A stretch of 45,416 bases of DNA, taken from positions 1-45,416 of the forward strand of contig JAINDK010000073.1 in NCBI GenBank assembly GCA_019931185.1. Reading direction: 5' to 3'. How positions within the stretch are numbered: the first letter of the stretch is position 1; every line of letters starts with the position of its first letter. This DNA comes from Bryobacter sp. CoA8 C33. Lineage in GTDB: Bacteria; Acidobacteriota; Terriglobia; Bryobacterales; Bryobacteraceae. The position numbers and the translations under genes are program-made. Shown one piece after another: positions 16,217 through 25,679 of the stretch. Below the pieces are notes generated by a model. That model had not been told where the DNA came from, ran no database searches, and worked only from the letters and a program-made list of their open reading frames with translations.

Positions 16217-17516
16217 ATACAAGTTCCCCCTCCTCGGGCTCTGGTCGCTCCTCGTCGTCGCCTACGTCCACTGCAAGGCCCCCGTCCAGTGGCGGGCCGA
16301 ATGGACCCACGACGACCTCATGAACTGCTACCGCATCCTCGATACCCCCTGGTCCGTCCTCCTGTCCGACCTCGTCCAGTTCTGGCGCCCCACGCCCTTG
16401 TTCCGCCCCCTCGGCGAACTCTTCTACAAAGCCTTCTGGCACTTCTTCGGCTTCGACCCCCTCCCCTGGCGCCTCGCCTGCGGCGGCCTCATGATCGCCA
16501 ACGCCTTCATCCTCGGCCACCTCGCCACCCGCCTCTCCTCCAGCCTCTCGGTCGGCCTCGCCGCCACGGTCCTCAGCAGCTTCCATAGCCTCTGGCTCCA
16601 TCTCTATCTCAACTCCGGCACCATCTTCGAAATCCTCGCTTTCACCTTCGTCTACCTCGGCCTCGTCTGGTACACGGAATTCCACGACCCCTGGGGCGCT
16701 ACCCTCCTGCTCATCCTCGGCCTCAACGCCAAGGAAAGCGCTGTCCTCCTCCCCGTCTACATCGTCCTTTATGAACTGCTCTGGCGCCGCCGCATCCCCT
16801 GGCTCTTCTGCGCTCTCTCCGGCGCCGTCTGCCTCGCCTTCATCTTCGGCCGCGTCTACGGCCCCGGCGGCCTCGCCTCCATCGGAAACTACCAGCCCAC
16901 CTATTCCCTCGCTGCTTACCTCAACAGCTTCCGCGCCTACTTCGCCCCACTCATCCTCTGGAAGTCCGCCCCCCTTTGGGCCTGCCTCCTTCTCGCCTTC
17001 TCACCCCTCCTGCTCCGCCATCGCCTCGCCGCCTTCTCCACAGCCATCTTCGCCTTCGGCATCCTCCCGCTCGCCTTCGTTCCCGACCGCGGCCTCGAAG
17101 GAGTCTACATCGCTTGCGCCGCTCTCCCCCTCGCCATCGCAAGTATCCTCCTCAAACTCCCCACCGAACCCAATCGCCTCGCCGGCGCCGCCTTCTTCTT
17201 CCTCGCCGCCGCCCTCTGGCTGCCTCCCATCCACACCTTCGATGGCTGGGATCGCGAATGGGTTGAAATCCGCGAATTCCGCCAGTCCTTGCACGAAATC
17301 TACCCGCAAATGCCCCCCCGCGTCCAAATCCGCTTCGAGTCTGAACCCTTTACCGCCGATTACCCCTGGGCCTCCACCTTCATCACTCGCCTGCTTTACA
17401 AGGATCCCGCTCTCGTCGTCGTCAGCCCTAACAATCCTCAAACCGCCTCTCGCCCCGCTTCCCTCGATTTCACCGTTCTCGCCTGGCGCGGCCACCGCCT
17501 CTACCGCGTCAAGTGA
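16194..17516 (+). CDS. Multi-pass membrane protein, GT-C glycosyltransferase-like
   Basis: About 440 residues from a TTG at 16194 that lies inside the end of the peptidase gene. At least ten hydrophobic helices are visible. The first extracytoplasmic loop contains EWTHDDLMNCYRIL, a D-D pair placed where GT-C enzymes keep their acidic catalytic motif, then FWRPTPLFRPLGELFY and a GLNAKESAVLLPVY helix. This resembles dolichyl- or polyprenyl-phosphate-dependent mannosyltransferase-like membrane proteins, but no specific family can be named with certainty. The short C-terminal soluble part has no recognised motif. It is probably co-transcribed with the DPP-IV gene. Its 3' end overlaps the convergent TenA gene by 16 bases. 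Confidence 0.65.
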   Translation: MNATWVDKYKFPLLGLWSLLVVAYVHCKAPVQWRAEWTHDDLMNCYRILDTPWSVLLSDLVQFWRPTPLFRPLGELFYKAFWHFFGFDPLPWRLACGGLMIANAFILGHLATRLSSSLSVGLAATVLSSFHSLWLHLYLNSGTIFEILAFTFVYLGLVWYTEFHDPWGATLLLILGLNAKESAVLLPVYIVLYELLWRRRIPWLFCALSGAVCLAFIFGRVYGPGGLASIGNYQPTYSLAAYLNSFRAYFAPLILWKSAPLWACLLLAFSPLLLRHRLAAFSTAIFAFGILPLAFVPDRGLEGVYIACAALPLAIASILLKLPTEPNRLAGAAFFFLAAALWLPPIHTFDGWDREWVEIREFRQSLHEIYPQMPPRVQIRFESEPFTADYPWASTFITRLLYKDPALVVVSPNNPQTASRPASLDFTVLAWRGHRLYRVK

Positions 17517-18151
17517 TAGGCCGAGTCCCAGAACCGGTACTCATGCTCGGCCCCTGTCACATACAACTTCACCAGCTTGCCCGTTTCCCCGCCCCGCGCC
17601 GATTCCTCCATCACCCGCAGCGCCTTCTCCACCGTTTTCCCATAGCCAGGGTCGGAGTAATAATCGATCCAACGCTGATAATCCGCGTTCCGGCTTCCCC
17701 GCGCCTTCAGCGTCTTACCCACTTCCCAGTAGATCCAATAACAAGGCAATACCGCCGCCATCCCCTCGGCGAAACTCCCACGCCGCACGCTCGCCCGCAA
17801 AAACTTCAAATAAGCCGCGTTCGCCCGCGACGGCGCTTTCTCCCGGCCTCTGCCACGCAAATAAGCCTCGTGTATGTGCTTCACTTCCTTCTCACACCCC
17901 ACCGCCCCCTCCAGCAGAAAATCCTTCCATTCCGCCTTCGGCGCCTTCCCCGCCAACTCCCGCAACACCTCTCCATACACCCGTAAATAGGCAATATCCT
18001 CAATCAGATACCGCTCAAACTTCGCCGGCGCCAGCGTCCCCTCGGCCAGCTCCCGCAGAAACGGATGCGCGATCGTCCGCTCATATACGGGCTTGGCCTC
18101 CTGCCACATCCCGTCCGTTACTCCCGCCAGCAGCAGTAAGAAGGCCAGCAC
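17501..18151 (-). CDS. TenA/thiaminase-II-like protein with putative signal peptide
   Basis: 216 residues of the TenA (TENA/THI-4) all-helical fold. The landmarks are EDIAYLRVYGEVL near residue 51, PCYWIYWEVG with Cys137 (position of the thiaminase nucleophile) and EYRFWDSAY with Glu204 near the end. Classical TenA is cytoplasmic and hydrolyses aminopyrimidine in thiamin salvage. Here the first 12 residues (MLAFLLLLAGVT) look like a short signal peptide, which would place it in the periplasm. The GTG start directly follows the DUF1501 stop (TAA-GTG), making it the last gene of the eight-gene minus-strand unit. An alternative start at Met15 would remove the hydrophobic part, so location is uncertain. 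Confidence 0.85.
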   Translation of the reverse strand: MLAFLLLLAGVTDGMWQEAKPVYERTIAHPFLRELAEGTLAPAKFERYLIEDIAYLRVYGEVLRELAGKAPKAEWKDFLLEGAVGCEKEVKHIHEAYLRGRGREKAPSRANAAYLKFLRASVRRGSFAEGMAAVLPCYWIYWEVGKTLKARGSRNADYQRWIDYYSDPGYGKTVEKALRVMEESARGGETGKLVKLYVTGAEHEYRFWDSAYHLTR

Positions 18152-19531
18152 TTAGCTATACACCTTCGCGATCGGCGTCCCGCCAAAATCGGTTAGTTTT
18201 TCATGCCGCCCGTTATGCAGATACCATAACTTGTGCTGATCCAGGCCCAGTAAGTGCAGGATCGTCGCATGAAAGTCCCTCATGTGATACCGCTCCCCCA
18301 CTCCCCGCAGGCCGAATTCATCCGTCTCACCGATAATCTGGCCGCCCTTCACCCCCCCGCCCGCGAACCACATCGTGTAGCCGTGCGGGTTGTGATCCCG
18401 GCCATTTCCGCTTTCCGAAGTCGGCAACCGCCCAAACTCACTGCCCCAGATCACCAGCGTCGTATCGAGCAGGCCCCTTTGCTTCAGATCCTTCAACAAC
18501 GCCGCAACCGGCTGATCCGTCAGCCCGCACATCTTCTCGTGATTCTCCTTCAGATGGCTGTGCGCGTCCCATTGAATCGACACCGGCCCCCCACCCGAAT
18601 AGATCTGCACAAACCGCACTCCCCGCTCCACCATCCGCCGCGCCAGCAAGCAACGCGTACCAAAGTCGTTCGTCCGCTCCTCCCCAATGCCGTACATCTT
18701 GCGAATGTGCTCCGGCTCCTTGGCGATATCCACCGCTTCCGGCGCGCTCGACTGCATCTTGAACGCCAGCTCATAGCTCGCAATCCGCGCCGCCATCTCA
18801 CTGTCCTCCGGATTCGTATCCATCCGGTTCATCTCCTGTATCAGATCGAGCGTCCGCCTCTGCCGCTCCGGTCCGACCCCCGCCGGTGGCTTCAAGTGCA
18901 AAATCGGTGTCGGACCAGGCCGCAGCAGCGTCCCCTGGTGCACCGCCGGCAGAAAAGCCGAACCCCAGCACGGCGTGCCCCCTTCCGGCGTCCCCTCCGG
19001 CTGCGGCATCACCACATACGCCGGTAGATTGTCCGTCGCATTCCCCAGCCCATAGGTCACCCACGATCCCATGCTCGGGTACCCCATCAGAATTCGCCCC
19101 GTATGCACCTGATACATCGCCGGCGCATGCACCACGCTCTCCGTGTAGAAACTCCGCACAAAACAAATGTCATCGACACACTCCGCCGTGTGCGGCATCA
19201 GACCCGATACCGGGATCCCGCTCTTGCCATACCGCTTGAACTCCCACGGCGAGCCGAGCAGCGGGTTCGATCCGTCCGTGAACTGCCCGCCCACCTTCCC
19301 GTAGCTCGCCGGCAACGGCTGCCCGTGATACTTGTTCAACGCCGGCTTCGGATCAAATGTGTCCATGCTCGACGGCGCACCCACCATGAACAAAAAGATC
19401 ACACTCTTCGCCTTCGGCGCGAAATGCGGCGCCGCCTGCAGCTCCCGCTGTAGAAGCCACTCCGCCGCCACCGCCCCAAACCCCTGGGCCGAAGCCCGCA
19501 ACACGTTCCTACGGGAGATAAATGAATTCAT
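18152..19531 (-). CDS. DUF1501 family secreted protein (Tat signal)
   Basis: 459 residues from ATG 19531. The N-terminus has a twin-arginine-type signal ([14 protein letters not shown]), so the protein is probably exported folded. The DUF1501 domain, related to the alkaline phosphatase/sulfatase fold, is recognisable by [57 protein letters not shown] and [10 protein letters not shown]. In Planctomycetes and Acidobacteriota the family is nearly always paired with DUF1549/DUF1553 cytochromes, as here; polysaccharide or sulfated-glycan use has been proposed but is not proven. Its start overlaps the end of the upstream DUF1549/1553 gene by 23 bases. The open frame continues 37 codons upstream without protein-like content. 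Confidence 0.93.
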   Translation of the reverse strand: MNSFISRRNVLRASAQGFGAVAAEWLLQRELQAAPHFAPKAKSVIFLFMVGAPSSMDTFDPKPALNKYHGQPLPASYGKVGGQFTDGSNPLLGSPWEFKRYGKSGIPVSGLMPHTAECVDDICFVRSFYTESVVHAPAMYQVHTGRILMGYPSMGSWVTYGLGNATDNLPAYVVMPQPEGTPEGGTPCWGSAFLPAVHQGTLLRPGPTPILHLKPPAGVGPERQRRTLDLIQEMNRMDTNPEDSEMAARIASYELAFKMQSSAPEAVDIAKEPEHIRKMYGIGEERTNDFGTRCLLARRMVERGVRFVQIYSGGGPVSIQWDAHSHLKENHEKMCGLTDQPVAALLKDLKQRGLLDTTLVIWGSEFGRLPTSESGNGRDHNPHGYTMWFAGGGVKGGQIIGETDEFGLRGVGERYHMRDFHATILHLLGLDQHKLWYLHNGRHEKLTDFGGTPIAKVYS

Positions 19532-21524
19532 TGCGATTGAGCAGGGCGAGGTGATAATCCTCCGCCGTGCCTCCCTTCTTGGAAAATTCCCGTGCCTGCC
19601 TCTTTTCCGCCTCGCTCGGCGCCCGTCCCAGCGCCAGCTCATTTGCCTTAGCCACGTCCCCGCCCGTCCGTCCCGCGAAGGCCTTGGCCTGCTCCTGCAT
19701 GAACTCCGAATTCAGCATCGTCAACCCCTGCAGCGCATGCGTCGACGTCGCCCGCTCCGGACAGCTCGACATCGTATCCGGTTGGTCGAAATTCGCCAGC
19801 ATCGGCAGCCTCACCGTCCGCCGGTTCAACACATACACGGTTCGCCGGTACATCTCGCTGCGGTCCTTCGGCAGCGGCCACAAATTGTCCGGCTCCGCCT
19901 CCGTGAAGATGATGTCGTATATCTCCGGCTCAATCGGCGTTTTCACCGGCCGGCCCCCCATCTTCGGATTCAACATCCCGCTCACCGCCAGAATCGAATC
20001 CCGCAACTGATCGCTGTCCATTCTCCGGCGCCGCTCCGCCTGCTGTTGATACGCCTTCGACGTCAGAATCAGCCGGTCGATATGCTTCACGTTATAGCCG
20101 CTCCGCACAAACTCCGTCGCCAGCCAGTCCAATAACTTCAAGTTACTCGGCCGCGCCCCCAGCGTCCCGAAATCGTTCATCGTCTTCACAATGCCCTGCC
20201 CCATCCGGAACTGCCAAACCCGGTTCACAAACACCCGCGCCACCAGCGGGTTCTCCGGGTCCGCCAGCCAGTTGGCCAGTCCCGCCCGCCGCCCCCGCGG
20301 ATCCAGCGCAAAATCCCCCAAATCTCTCTTCAACACCAGTGGCAACCCCGCTTCCACTTCCTGCAGCTTGTGCTTGTGATCCCCCACCTTCAGCACATGC
20401 GTCTTGCGCGCCTCATCCACCGTGAACACCGAGTAAGCATGCGCCGGCGGCGCCGGCTCATCGAGGTTAATCTCATGCATCCGCTTGCGCAGTCCCGCCC
20501 GCTTCGCTTTCAACTCCGGCGGGATCAGCGCCACCACCTCATCCCAGGTGGGCGATAGTTGCCGCTCTGCTTCCTTCGCCAAACGCTTCTGCTCCTCGGT
20601 CCGTTTTTCCTTGGCGATCTCCAGCACCTCCCGGAACTGCTGATCAAGCGTAGGCAACTTGTCCCGCCGGAATTGCTCCCGGTACGGCTTCTCAATTGCC
20701 TTGATTTCATCCACGATCGGCTTCAGCTTCGCCTCGTGCCGCTTCCGGGCCTCATCAGCCGCCTGCGCCTCTTCTCCATCGGCGATCTGCACCTCGCGGA
20801 ACTCCGTCGCCGCCAGAATCGCCTGCAGCCGGTAATAGTCCGCCTGCAGGATCGGATCGAATTTGTGGTTGTGGCACCGCGCGCAATTCATAGTCAGCCC
20901 CATGAACGTCGCCGACACCGCATGCGTCATCTCAATCAGGTCTTCCTGCCGGTTCTGCTCCTCATCCTGATTGCCCCCCACCACATGCCGCGGTCCCGCC
21001 CGCCAAAACCCCGTCGCCACCAGTGCTTCCTTGTCCCCGGGAAACAGCTCATCCCCTGCGATCTGCTCCCGCAGGAACTGCTGAAACGGCTTGTTCGCGT
21101 TAAAACTGCGAATCACATAATCCCGGTAACGCCACGCATGCTCCCGCTCCGCATCGAGCTCATAGCCATTCGTATCCGCATACCTCACCAGATCGAGCCA
21201 CTTCTGCCCCCATCGCTCCCCGTACCGCGGGCTCGCCATCAGCCGCTCCAGCATCGCTTCATAGCTGCCCGAAACATCCTTCGGCGGCATCCCCGTCAAG
21301 TCGAGCGCCAGCCTCCGCTTCAACTTCGCCAACTCGAGCGGCGGCCGCTTCGCCGGCTCCAGATGGTCAATCGGATGCACCCCCGCCGGAATCTCCACCC
21401 GCACCGGCGCTTGAAACGCCCAGTAGCTTCTTCGCTTCGCCACCAGCGCTTCTTCCTTCGGGTCCACCCGCGGCTCTCCGCCCAGCAAGCTCACGCACAA
21501 CAAAGAAACCAACAAACGTTTCAT
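19509..21524 (-). CDS. DUF1549/DUF1553 (PSD1-type) secreted c-type cytochrome-like protein
   Basis: 671 residues. A signal peptide ([16 protein letters not shown]) is followed by the DUF1549 domain with [28 protein letters not shown] and [16 protein letters not shown] haem-binding [11 protein letters not shown] comes next (C-x-x-C-H), then a charged coiled-coil linker at about 255-350, and DUF1553 with [34 protein letters not shown] and RDSILAVSG. The N-terminal PSCyt1 cytochrome domain found in many family members is absent, unlike the second copy at 28444-30815. It is coupled to DUF1501 downstream. The role is inferred as periplasmic electron transfer or glycan processing; the substrate is unknown. 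Confidence 0.92.
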   Translation of the reverse strand: MKRLLVSLLCVSLLGGEPRVDPKEEALVAKRRSYWAFQAPVRVEIPAGVHPIDHLEPAKRPPLELAKLKRRLALDLTGMPPKDVSGSYEAMLERLMASPRYGERWGQKWLDLVRYADTNGYELDAEREHAWRYRDYVIRSFNANKPFQQFLREQIAGDELFPGDKEALVATGFWRAGPRHVVGGNQDEEQNRQEDLIEMTHAVSATFMGLTMNCARCHNHKFDPILQADYYRLQAILAATEFREVQIADGEEAQAADEARKRHEAKLKPIVDEIKAIEKPYREQFRRDKLPTLDQQFREVLEIAKEKRTEEQKRLAKEAERQLSPTWDEVVALIPPELKAKRAGLRKRMHEINLDEPAPPAHAYSVFTVDEARKTHVLKVGDHKHKLQEVEAGLPLVLKRDLGDFALDPRGRRAGLANWLADPENPLVARVFVNRVWQFRMGQGIVKTMNDFGTLGARPSNLKLLDWLATEFVRSGYNVKHIDRLILTSKAYQQQAERRRRMDSDQLRDSILAVSGMLNPKMGGRPVKTPIEPEIYDIIFTEAEPDNLWPLPKDRSEMYRRTVYVLNRRTVRLPMLANFDQPDTMSSCPERATSTHALQGLTMLNSEFMQEQAKAFAGRTGGDVAKANELALGRAPSEAEKRQAREFSKKGGTAEDYHLALLNRNEFIYLP

Positions 21525-21533
21525 CTTACTTGA

Positions 21534-21815
21534 CTATCCTATACCGAAGCGCTTCAAGTCCACACGATGGCCCCTCACCTCCACCCCCTCGGCCTCGAGC
21601 CGCAGGATCTGCTCCACCCCATTAGCCCCCCGCAACAGCACCTTGCCCCCCTGCCCGATCACCCGGTGCCACGGCAGCGCCGCATCAAACGCCCGCAACG
21701 CCCACGCCACCTGCCTCGCCCCCCGCGGATACCCAGCCTGCTCGGCCACTTGCCCATACGTCATCACCCTCCCCCGCGGAATCCTCCTCACCCTCCTCCT
21801 CATCTCTTCAAACAT
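21534..21815 (-). CDS. Alkyltransferase-like protein (ATL), MGMT-related
   Basis: 93 residues from ATG 21815, essentially only the DNA-binding half of O6-alkylguanine transferase. It shows RRIPRGRVMTYGQVAEQAGYP, RQVAWALR and ALPWHRVI. The active-site PCHRV is PWHRV, so the methyl-acceptor Cys is replaced by Trp. This defines ATL proteins (as in E. coli Atl/YbaZ), which bind O6-alkylguanine, flip the base and hand the lesion to nucleotide-excision repair rather than repairing it. Its ATG overlaps the TGA of the cyclotransferase gene by one base, showing translational coupling. The frame is open 14 codons further upstream, but the overlap favours this start. Confidence 0.88.
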   Translation of the reverse strand: MFEEMRRRVRRIPRGRVMTYGQVAEQAGYPRGARQVAWALRAFDAALPWHRVIGQGGKVLLRGANGVEQILRLEAEGVEVRGHRVDLKRFGIG

Positions 21816-22555
21816 CACTGCCCCCGCACCACCTCGATCTGATACAGCCTCGGCCATAACTTCCCCGTCACAAACACCCGCTTGCCCGCCGCATCATACG
21901 CGATCCCGTTCAACACATCCGCCTGGCCGCCCACATCGAGCAACCCGGTACAGTCAATCACCCCCAACACCCTCCCATCAGCCGGCGAGATCCTCAGTAT
22001 GTAGTCCGTCTGCCACACATTCGCCCAGATCTCCCCCTCCACCCACTCCAACTCGTTCAACTGATCCACCGCCCTGCCGTTCGCCTTTACCGTAATCCGC
22101 CGCAACTCCTTCAGCGTCGCCCCATCCCACACCCGGATCTGCTCCGTCCCGTCCGACATATAAACGTTCTTCCCGTCATTCGTCAGCCCCCAGCCCTCCC
22201 CCGGATAACGAAACTGCCCCACCTGCTTCAGCGTCTTCCGGTCGTAGAGAAAACCCACCTCGCTCTGCCAGGTCAGTTGCAGAATCCTTTGCCCCAACAC
22301 CGTGATCCCCTCGCCAAAATACTGCCCCGGCAAGTCCACCCGCTGCAACACCCTCCCCGTCGCCAAATCCACTCGCCGCAGATTCGACTGCCCCTTCAGC
22401 CCCGTCCCTTCCACCAACACCCCATCCCGGTACTCGAGCCCCTGCGTAAACGCTCCCCGATCATGCGCGAAACTCTTCACCACCTTCGCCCGGTAGCGCG
22501 CCGGCGGTTGCGCCACAAACTGCCCCATCAGCAACAAACACAGAATTCGAAACAT
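21815..22555 (-). CDS. Secreted glutaminyl-peptide cyclotransferase (plant/bacterial type)
   Basis: 246 residues, the usual length for PF05096. A signal peptide (MFRILCLLLMGQFVAQ) leads into a five-bladed beta-propeller with repeated motifs. These are FAHDRGAFTQGLEYRDG, YFGEGITVLGQRILQLTW, GEGWGLTNDGKNVYMSDG, VDQLNELEWVEGEIWANVWQ and VLNGIAYDAAGKRVFVTGK. The family converts N-terminal Gln to pyroglutamate, protecting exported proteins from aminopeptidases. Start 22555 is supported by a TAGACT hexamer five bases upstream, so the gene may also have its own promoter inside the minus-strand unit, 30 bases after the uracil-DNA glycosylase stop. Confidence 0.92.
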   Translation of the reverse strand: MFRILCLLLMGQFVAQPPARYRAKVVKSFAHDRGAFTQGLEYRDGVLVEGTGLKGQSNLRRVDLATGRVLQRVDLPGQYFGEGITVLGQRILQLTWQSEVGFLYDRKTLKQVGQFRYPGEGWGLTNDGKNVYMSDGTEQIRVWDGATLKELRRITVKANGRAVDQLNELEWVEGEIWANVWQTDYILRISPADGRVLGVIDCTGLLDVGGQADVLNGIAYDAAGKRVFVTGKLWPRLYQIEVVRGQ

Positions 22556-22560
22556 CGTAA

Positions 22561-22566
22561 AGTCTA
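22561..22566 (-). promoter_or_regulatory. Candidate internal -10 element (TAGACT) before the cyclotransferase gene
   Basis: Minus-strand TAGACT, five bases, then ATG at 22555. It lies in the only gap of note (30 bases) inside the eight-gene unit and could start a leaderless internal transcript. Confidence 0.35.
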
Positions 22567-22585
22567 GAGTAATCGACTTTCGCCC

Positions 22586-23278
22586 TCACTCGAGCGCTCG
22601 CCTCACCCCCGCGAACACCTCCGCCAGCATCTCCCTCGTCAGCCGCCCCGTCTGTGTATTCTGCTGGCTCGGATGATACGAACACACCACCTTCGGCTCC
22701 CCCGCGATCCATCGCCCATGCCCGAATTCCAGTCGCCCCAGACCACCCGTCCGCGCCCACGCCTCGAGCGCGATCCGCCCCAAACAAACCACTACCTGAA
22801 TGTTTCGCAAAATTCGTAATTCCTCAAGCAGAAACCGCCGGCAATTCGCCAGCTCCTCCGGCAGCGGCTTGTTATCCGGCGGTGCGCACCTTGCTGCCCC
22901 CGTAATCCACACATCCCGCAATGCGAGCCCGTCTCCCCGCTCCCGGCTCTCAGCCTGATTCGCAAACCCCGTCTCGTGCAAAGCCCGAAAGAGAAAATCC
23001 CCGCTTCGGTCCCCCGTGAACATCCTCCCCGTCCGGTTCGCCCCGTGCGCCCCCGGCGCCAGCCCCACCACCAACACCCGCGCCTTCTCATCCCCAAATC
23101 CCGGCACCGGCTTGCCCCAATAATCAAAATCCCGATAAGCCCGCCGCTTCACCTCCGCCACGCGCCGGCAATGCTCCCGCAGCCGCGGGCACGCTTCACA
23201 CTGCTCGATCTCCCCGGCCAGCATCCTCATCGGTTTCCGCATTCGATCCTCCCCGCCCGTCTCGGCCCGCCTCCTCAC
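22586..23278 (-). CDS. Uracil-DNA glycosylase, family 5 type (UDGb)
   Basis: About 230 residues from a GTG at 23278; an ATG at residue 13 is an alternative. A CEACPRLREHC segment near the N-terminus and later Cys residues fit the [4Fe-4S] cluster of family 4/5 enzymes. VLVVGLAPGAHGANRTGRMF is motif A of family 5, with Ala rather than Asp or Glu as the polar residue. CSYHPSQQNTQTG is motif B. It removes uracil, and in this family also hypoxanthine, from DNA for base-excision repair. The start overlaps the lipoprotein stop (GTGA). Two DNA-damage proteins, this and the ATL, sit in a unit otherwise made of secreted proteins. Confidence 0.9.
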   Translation of the reverse strand: MRRRAETGGEDRMRKPMRMLAGEIEQCEACPRLREHCRRVAEVKRRAYRDFDYWGKPVPGFGDEKARVLVVGLAPGAHGANRTGRMFTGDRSGDFLFRALHETGFANQAESRERGDGLALRDVWITGAARCAPPDNKPLPEELANCRRFLLEELRILRNIQVVVCLGRIALEAWARTGGLGRLEFGHGRWIAGEPKVVCSYHPSQQNTQTGRLTREMLAEVFAGVRRALE

Positions 23279-23967
23279 TGCACCCGGATGCCGATCCGTC
23301 CGATTCCCCCTTGCACCTTCAACCTCACCTTCACCTTCGCCCCGTCAAATTCCGCGCTCTCCCAATACCCCCCCTTCTTCTCCAAACCCTCGACATTGAC
23401 CTCACCCAATCCCCCCATCGCCTCCGCCCGCAAGCCCGCGCTCTTCGGCAGCATCACCTCACACTCCCCCACCCCTCCCTGCACCAGAATCTCGTAGTCC
23501 CGCTTTGGCTCCCCGCGAAAATCCGCCTCCACCTTCCCCGCCCCCAGCCGCATCACCACCTTGCGCAAATCCAGTTCCCCCAGCCGCAGCTTCGCCTCCC
23601 CCGCCCCCATGCTCACCTCCAGATCCGTCGCCACCCGCACCGGCAGCTTCACCCTCCAGCGGTTCTCCGTCGTTCCCGCTTGGATCCCGCTCTGCTCCAA
23701 CACCAGCCGCGCCTGAAACGTCTTGCTTTCAAAGCGGAACGCCGGGGCCGGCGCGCCCGCCGTGTAGCGGAATGCTCCCTCCACCTTCGCCCTGTCTCCA
23801 GGTTCCACCTTCAACTCCCCCGCACCCATCCGAATCTCCGCGCTCAGCACCTCCGCCTGGCCCATCTCGCCGGTCTTGTTCTCCGTCACCGGCTCCCCCG
23901 CCGGCCGGCTCTGCCGCTCGCCGCAGCCCACCAACCCCACCAGCGCCAATCCCAACCACAACCTCAT
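23275..23967 (-). CDS. Lipoprotein with DUF4097/toastrack-like repeat domain
   Basis: 230 residues from ATG 23967, chosen because MRLWLGLALVGLVGC is a clean lipoprotein signal with the lipobox Cys at 15, and the ATGA overlap with the fucosidase stop fits. The rest is a right-handed beta-stack of about seven short repeats of the type MGAGELKVEPGD, MGAGEAKLRLG, LGAGKVEADF, GGVGECEVMLP and GGLGEVNVEG. This matches the toastrack/LiaF-like or DUF4097 adhesin group. Such domains occur in envelope-stress proteins. The role here is unknown. It is anchored in a membrane facing the periplasm and co-translated with GH29 upstream and the glycosylase downstream. Confidence 0.8.
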   Translation of the reverse strand: MRLWLGLALVGLVGCGERQSRPAGEPVTENKTGEMGQAEVLSAEIRMGAGELKVEPGDRAKVEGAFRYTAGAPAPAFRFESKTFQARLVLEQSGIQAGTTENRWRVKLPVRVATDLEVSMGAGEAKLRLGELDLRKVVMRLGAGKVEADFRGEPKRDYEILVQGGVGECEVMLPKSAGLRAEAMGGLGEVNVEGLEKKGGYWESAEFDGAKVKVRLKVQGGIGRIGIRVQ

Positions 23968-25679
23968 CTCACCGGCACCAGCGTCACGCTCTCCAGCGTC
24001 ACCCCTTCCAGTCCCTGCTCGCTCGCGCTCTTTACCACCACCGTCTGCGCTCCCGCCTCCACCATCACCGGGCCCAGCTTCTGCACGCCGAATACCCACT
24101 CGTTTCCCGTGTCCACGATCTGTCCTTTCATCACTTGCTTGCCAATCTGCACGACGTATTCCTTGCCTTTATTCCCGCGTGTTGCGCCATAGCGCACCTC
24201 TACCTGATAGCGCCCCGCCTTCGGCGTCTCCAGGTTCCAGCTCGGTACATCATCCGGCCGGCTCCATTTCGTCAGAAACACCTTGCCCAGGGCGTTCTCC
24301 TTCTTCGCCCGCTGTTCAAACCGCGTCTCGATCTCGGCCGATTCCATCCCCAACCGGATCAACCCTCGCTCATCCGGACGGTTCGCATATCGCTCCACCG
24401 CCGCCGCCCCATCCAGCCGCAACGCCACCACCGTCGCCCGCTCATCCCGCGCCGTCCGCGGCACGCTCAACACCACATCGCCCCCATCCCGGCGCCACCC
24501 AAGCGGCGTCTTCTTCTCATCCCCCAGCACATACGCGCTGTGGATCAGATTCTTCAGCCCCGGCACGCGCAACTGCCCATCCTGCGGCCAGCCAAATACA
24601 TGCAGATACAGTGTCGAACCCTTCTGCGTCGCCCGGCCGAAAAACGGCAGCCGCTCAAACGGGCTCGCCGTCGTTCCATAGATCGCTTCCCCGTTCGTCT
24701 TCAGCCACTCCCCCATCGCCTCGAGCCGCGTCACAAACTCCGGCTGTATCGTCCCATCCGGCTTCGGCCCCACGTTCAACAATAGATTCCCTCCCTTCGA
24801 TACCACTTCCACCAGCGTTCGGATCAGATCCCGCTCCGTTTTGAATTCCGTTTCGTACTTGTTGTAACCCCAGCTCGCCTGGTTGATCGTCACGCAGGAC
24901 TCCCATAATCCCTGCCCCGCCCCCGTCGCCGGCACATACTGCTCCGGCGTCCCGAAGTCTGCCTTATTCCCCGGCTTGCGCTCATACAAACGGTCGTTGA
25001 TCAGCGTATTCGGGCTCAGCGTCCGGATATAGTCATACACCTCGTCATCCCGCTTCAACTCCGCCAGCGTATGCTCCCACTCCCCGTCAAACCAGATCAT
25101 CGCCACATCCCCATAGCCCGTCAGCAACTCCCGCAATTGCTCCTTCATGTAGTCCACATACAGGCCGTTGTTGCCCCCTGACTTGGCGTCCTTGTACTCC
25201 CAACTCCGCCGCGGCCGATACGCCGGATGGTGCCAGTCCATGATCGAGTGATAAAAGCCCAGCCGGATCCCATACTTCGGTGCCACCTTGGCCAAATCCT
25301 TCAGTGGGTCCCCCGCATACGGCGTCATCTTCATGTCGTAGTCGCTCACCTTCGAGCGGTATATCGAAAACCCGTCATGGTGCTTCGAGGTCACCACGCT
25401 GTACTTCGCCCCCGCCCGCGCAAACAGGCTCATCCATTCCTCGGCGTTGAACCGCTCCGGATTGAAGCTCCGCGCATACACGTCATACTCAGCCTGCCGA
25501 ATCTGATACCAGTGCCGCGCCCACTCGTGCCGGCCCAGCACCGAGTACGGCCCCCAATGCACAAAAATCCCGAACTTCGCGTCCCGGAACCATTTCAGCC
25601 GCGCATCATCCTGTCCAAAACACGCCAGTCCCACCAGCAAAATCGACAAAAGCAGTCTGCCCATAATCATCCTTTTCAT
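23964..25679 (-). CDS. Secreted alpha-L-fucosidase (GH29)
   Basis: About 571 residues. The signal peptide (MGRLLLSILLVGLACFGQ) is followed by the GH29 TIM barrel. It shows WFRDAKFGIFVHWGPYSV, the WMSLFARAGAKYSVVTSKHHDG segment, YGIRLGFYHSIMDWHHP, and AMIWFDGEWE containing the expected Asp nucleophile. A second block NLLLNVGPKPDGTI and a C-terminal beta-sandwich follow, with a carbohydrate-binding-like end (AGRYQVEVRYG). It should release alpha-L-fucose from glycans in the periplasm or outside. It heads the eight-gene minus-strand unit and is divergent, by only 15 bases, from the GH88-type gene. Starts at codons 1, 4 or 6 are possible; the first is given. Confidence 0.93.
   Translation of the reverse strand: MKRMIMGRLLLSILLVGLACFGQDDARLKWFRDAKFGIFVHWGPYSVLGRHEWARHWYQIRQAEYDVYARSFNPERFNAEEWMSLFARAGAKYSVVTSKHHDGFSIYRSKVSDYDMKMTPYAGDPLKDLAKVAPKYGIRLGFYHSIMDWHHPAYRPRRSWEYKDAKSGGNNGLYVDYMKEQLRELLTGYGDVAMIWFDGEWEHTLAELKRDDEVYDYIRTLSPNTLINDRLYERKPGNKADFGTPEQYVPATGAGQGLWESCVTINQASWGYNKYETEFKTERDLIRTLVEVVSKGGNLLLNVGPKPDGTIQPEFVTRLEAMGEWLKTNGEAIYGTTASPFERLPFFGRATQKGSTLYLHVFGWPQDGQLRVPGLKNLIHSAYVLGDEKKTPLGWRRDGGDVVLSVPRTARDERATVVALRLDGAAAVERYANRPDERGLIRLGMESAEIETRFEQRAKKENALGKVFLTKWSRPDDVPSWNLETPKAGRYQVEVRYGATRGNKGKEYVVQIGKQVMKGQIVDTGNEWVFGVQKLGPVMVEAGAQTVVVKSASEQGLEGVTLESVTLVPVR

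Noticed and set aside
16771-18336. Long plus-strand ORF (521 codons) across the membrane protein, TenA and DUF1501 genes
   Set aside because: The translation is Pro/Ser/Ala-rich with no domain and overlaps three well-supported genes; it results from the C-rich strand lacking stops.
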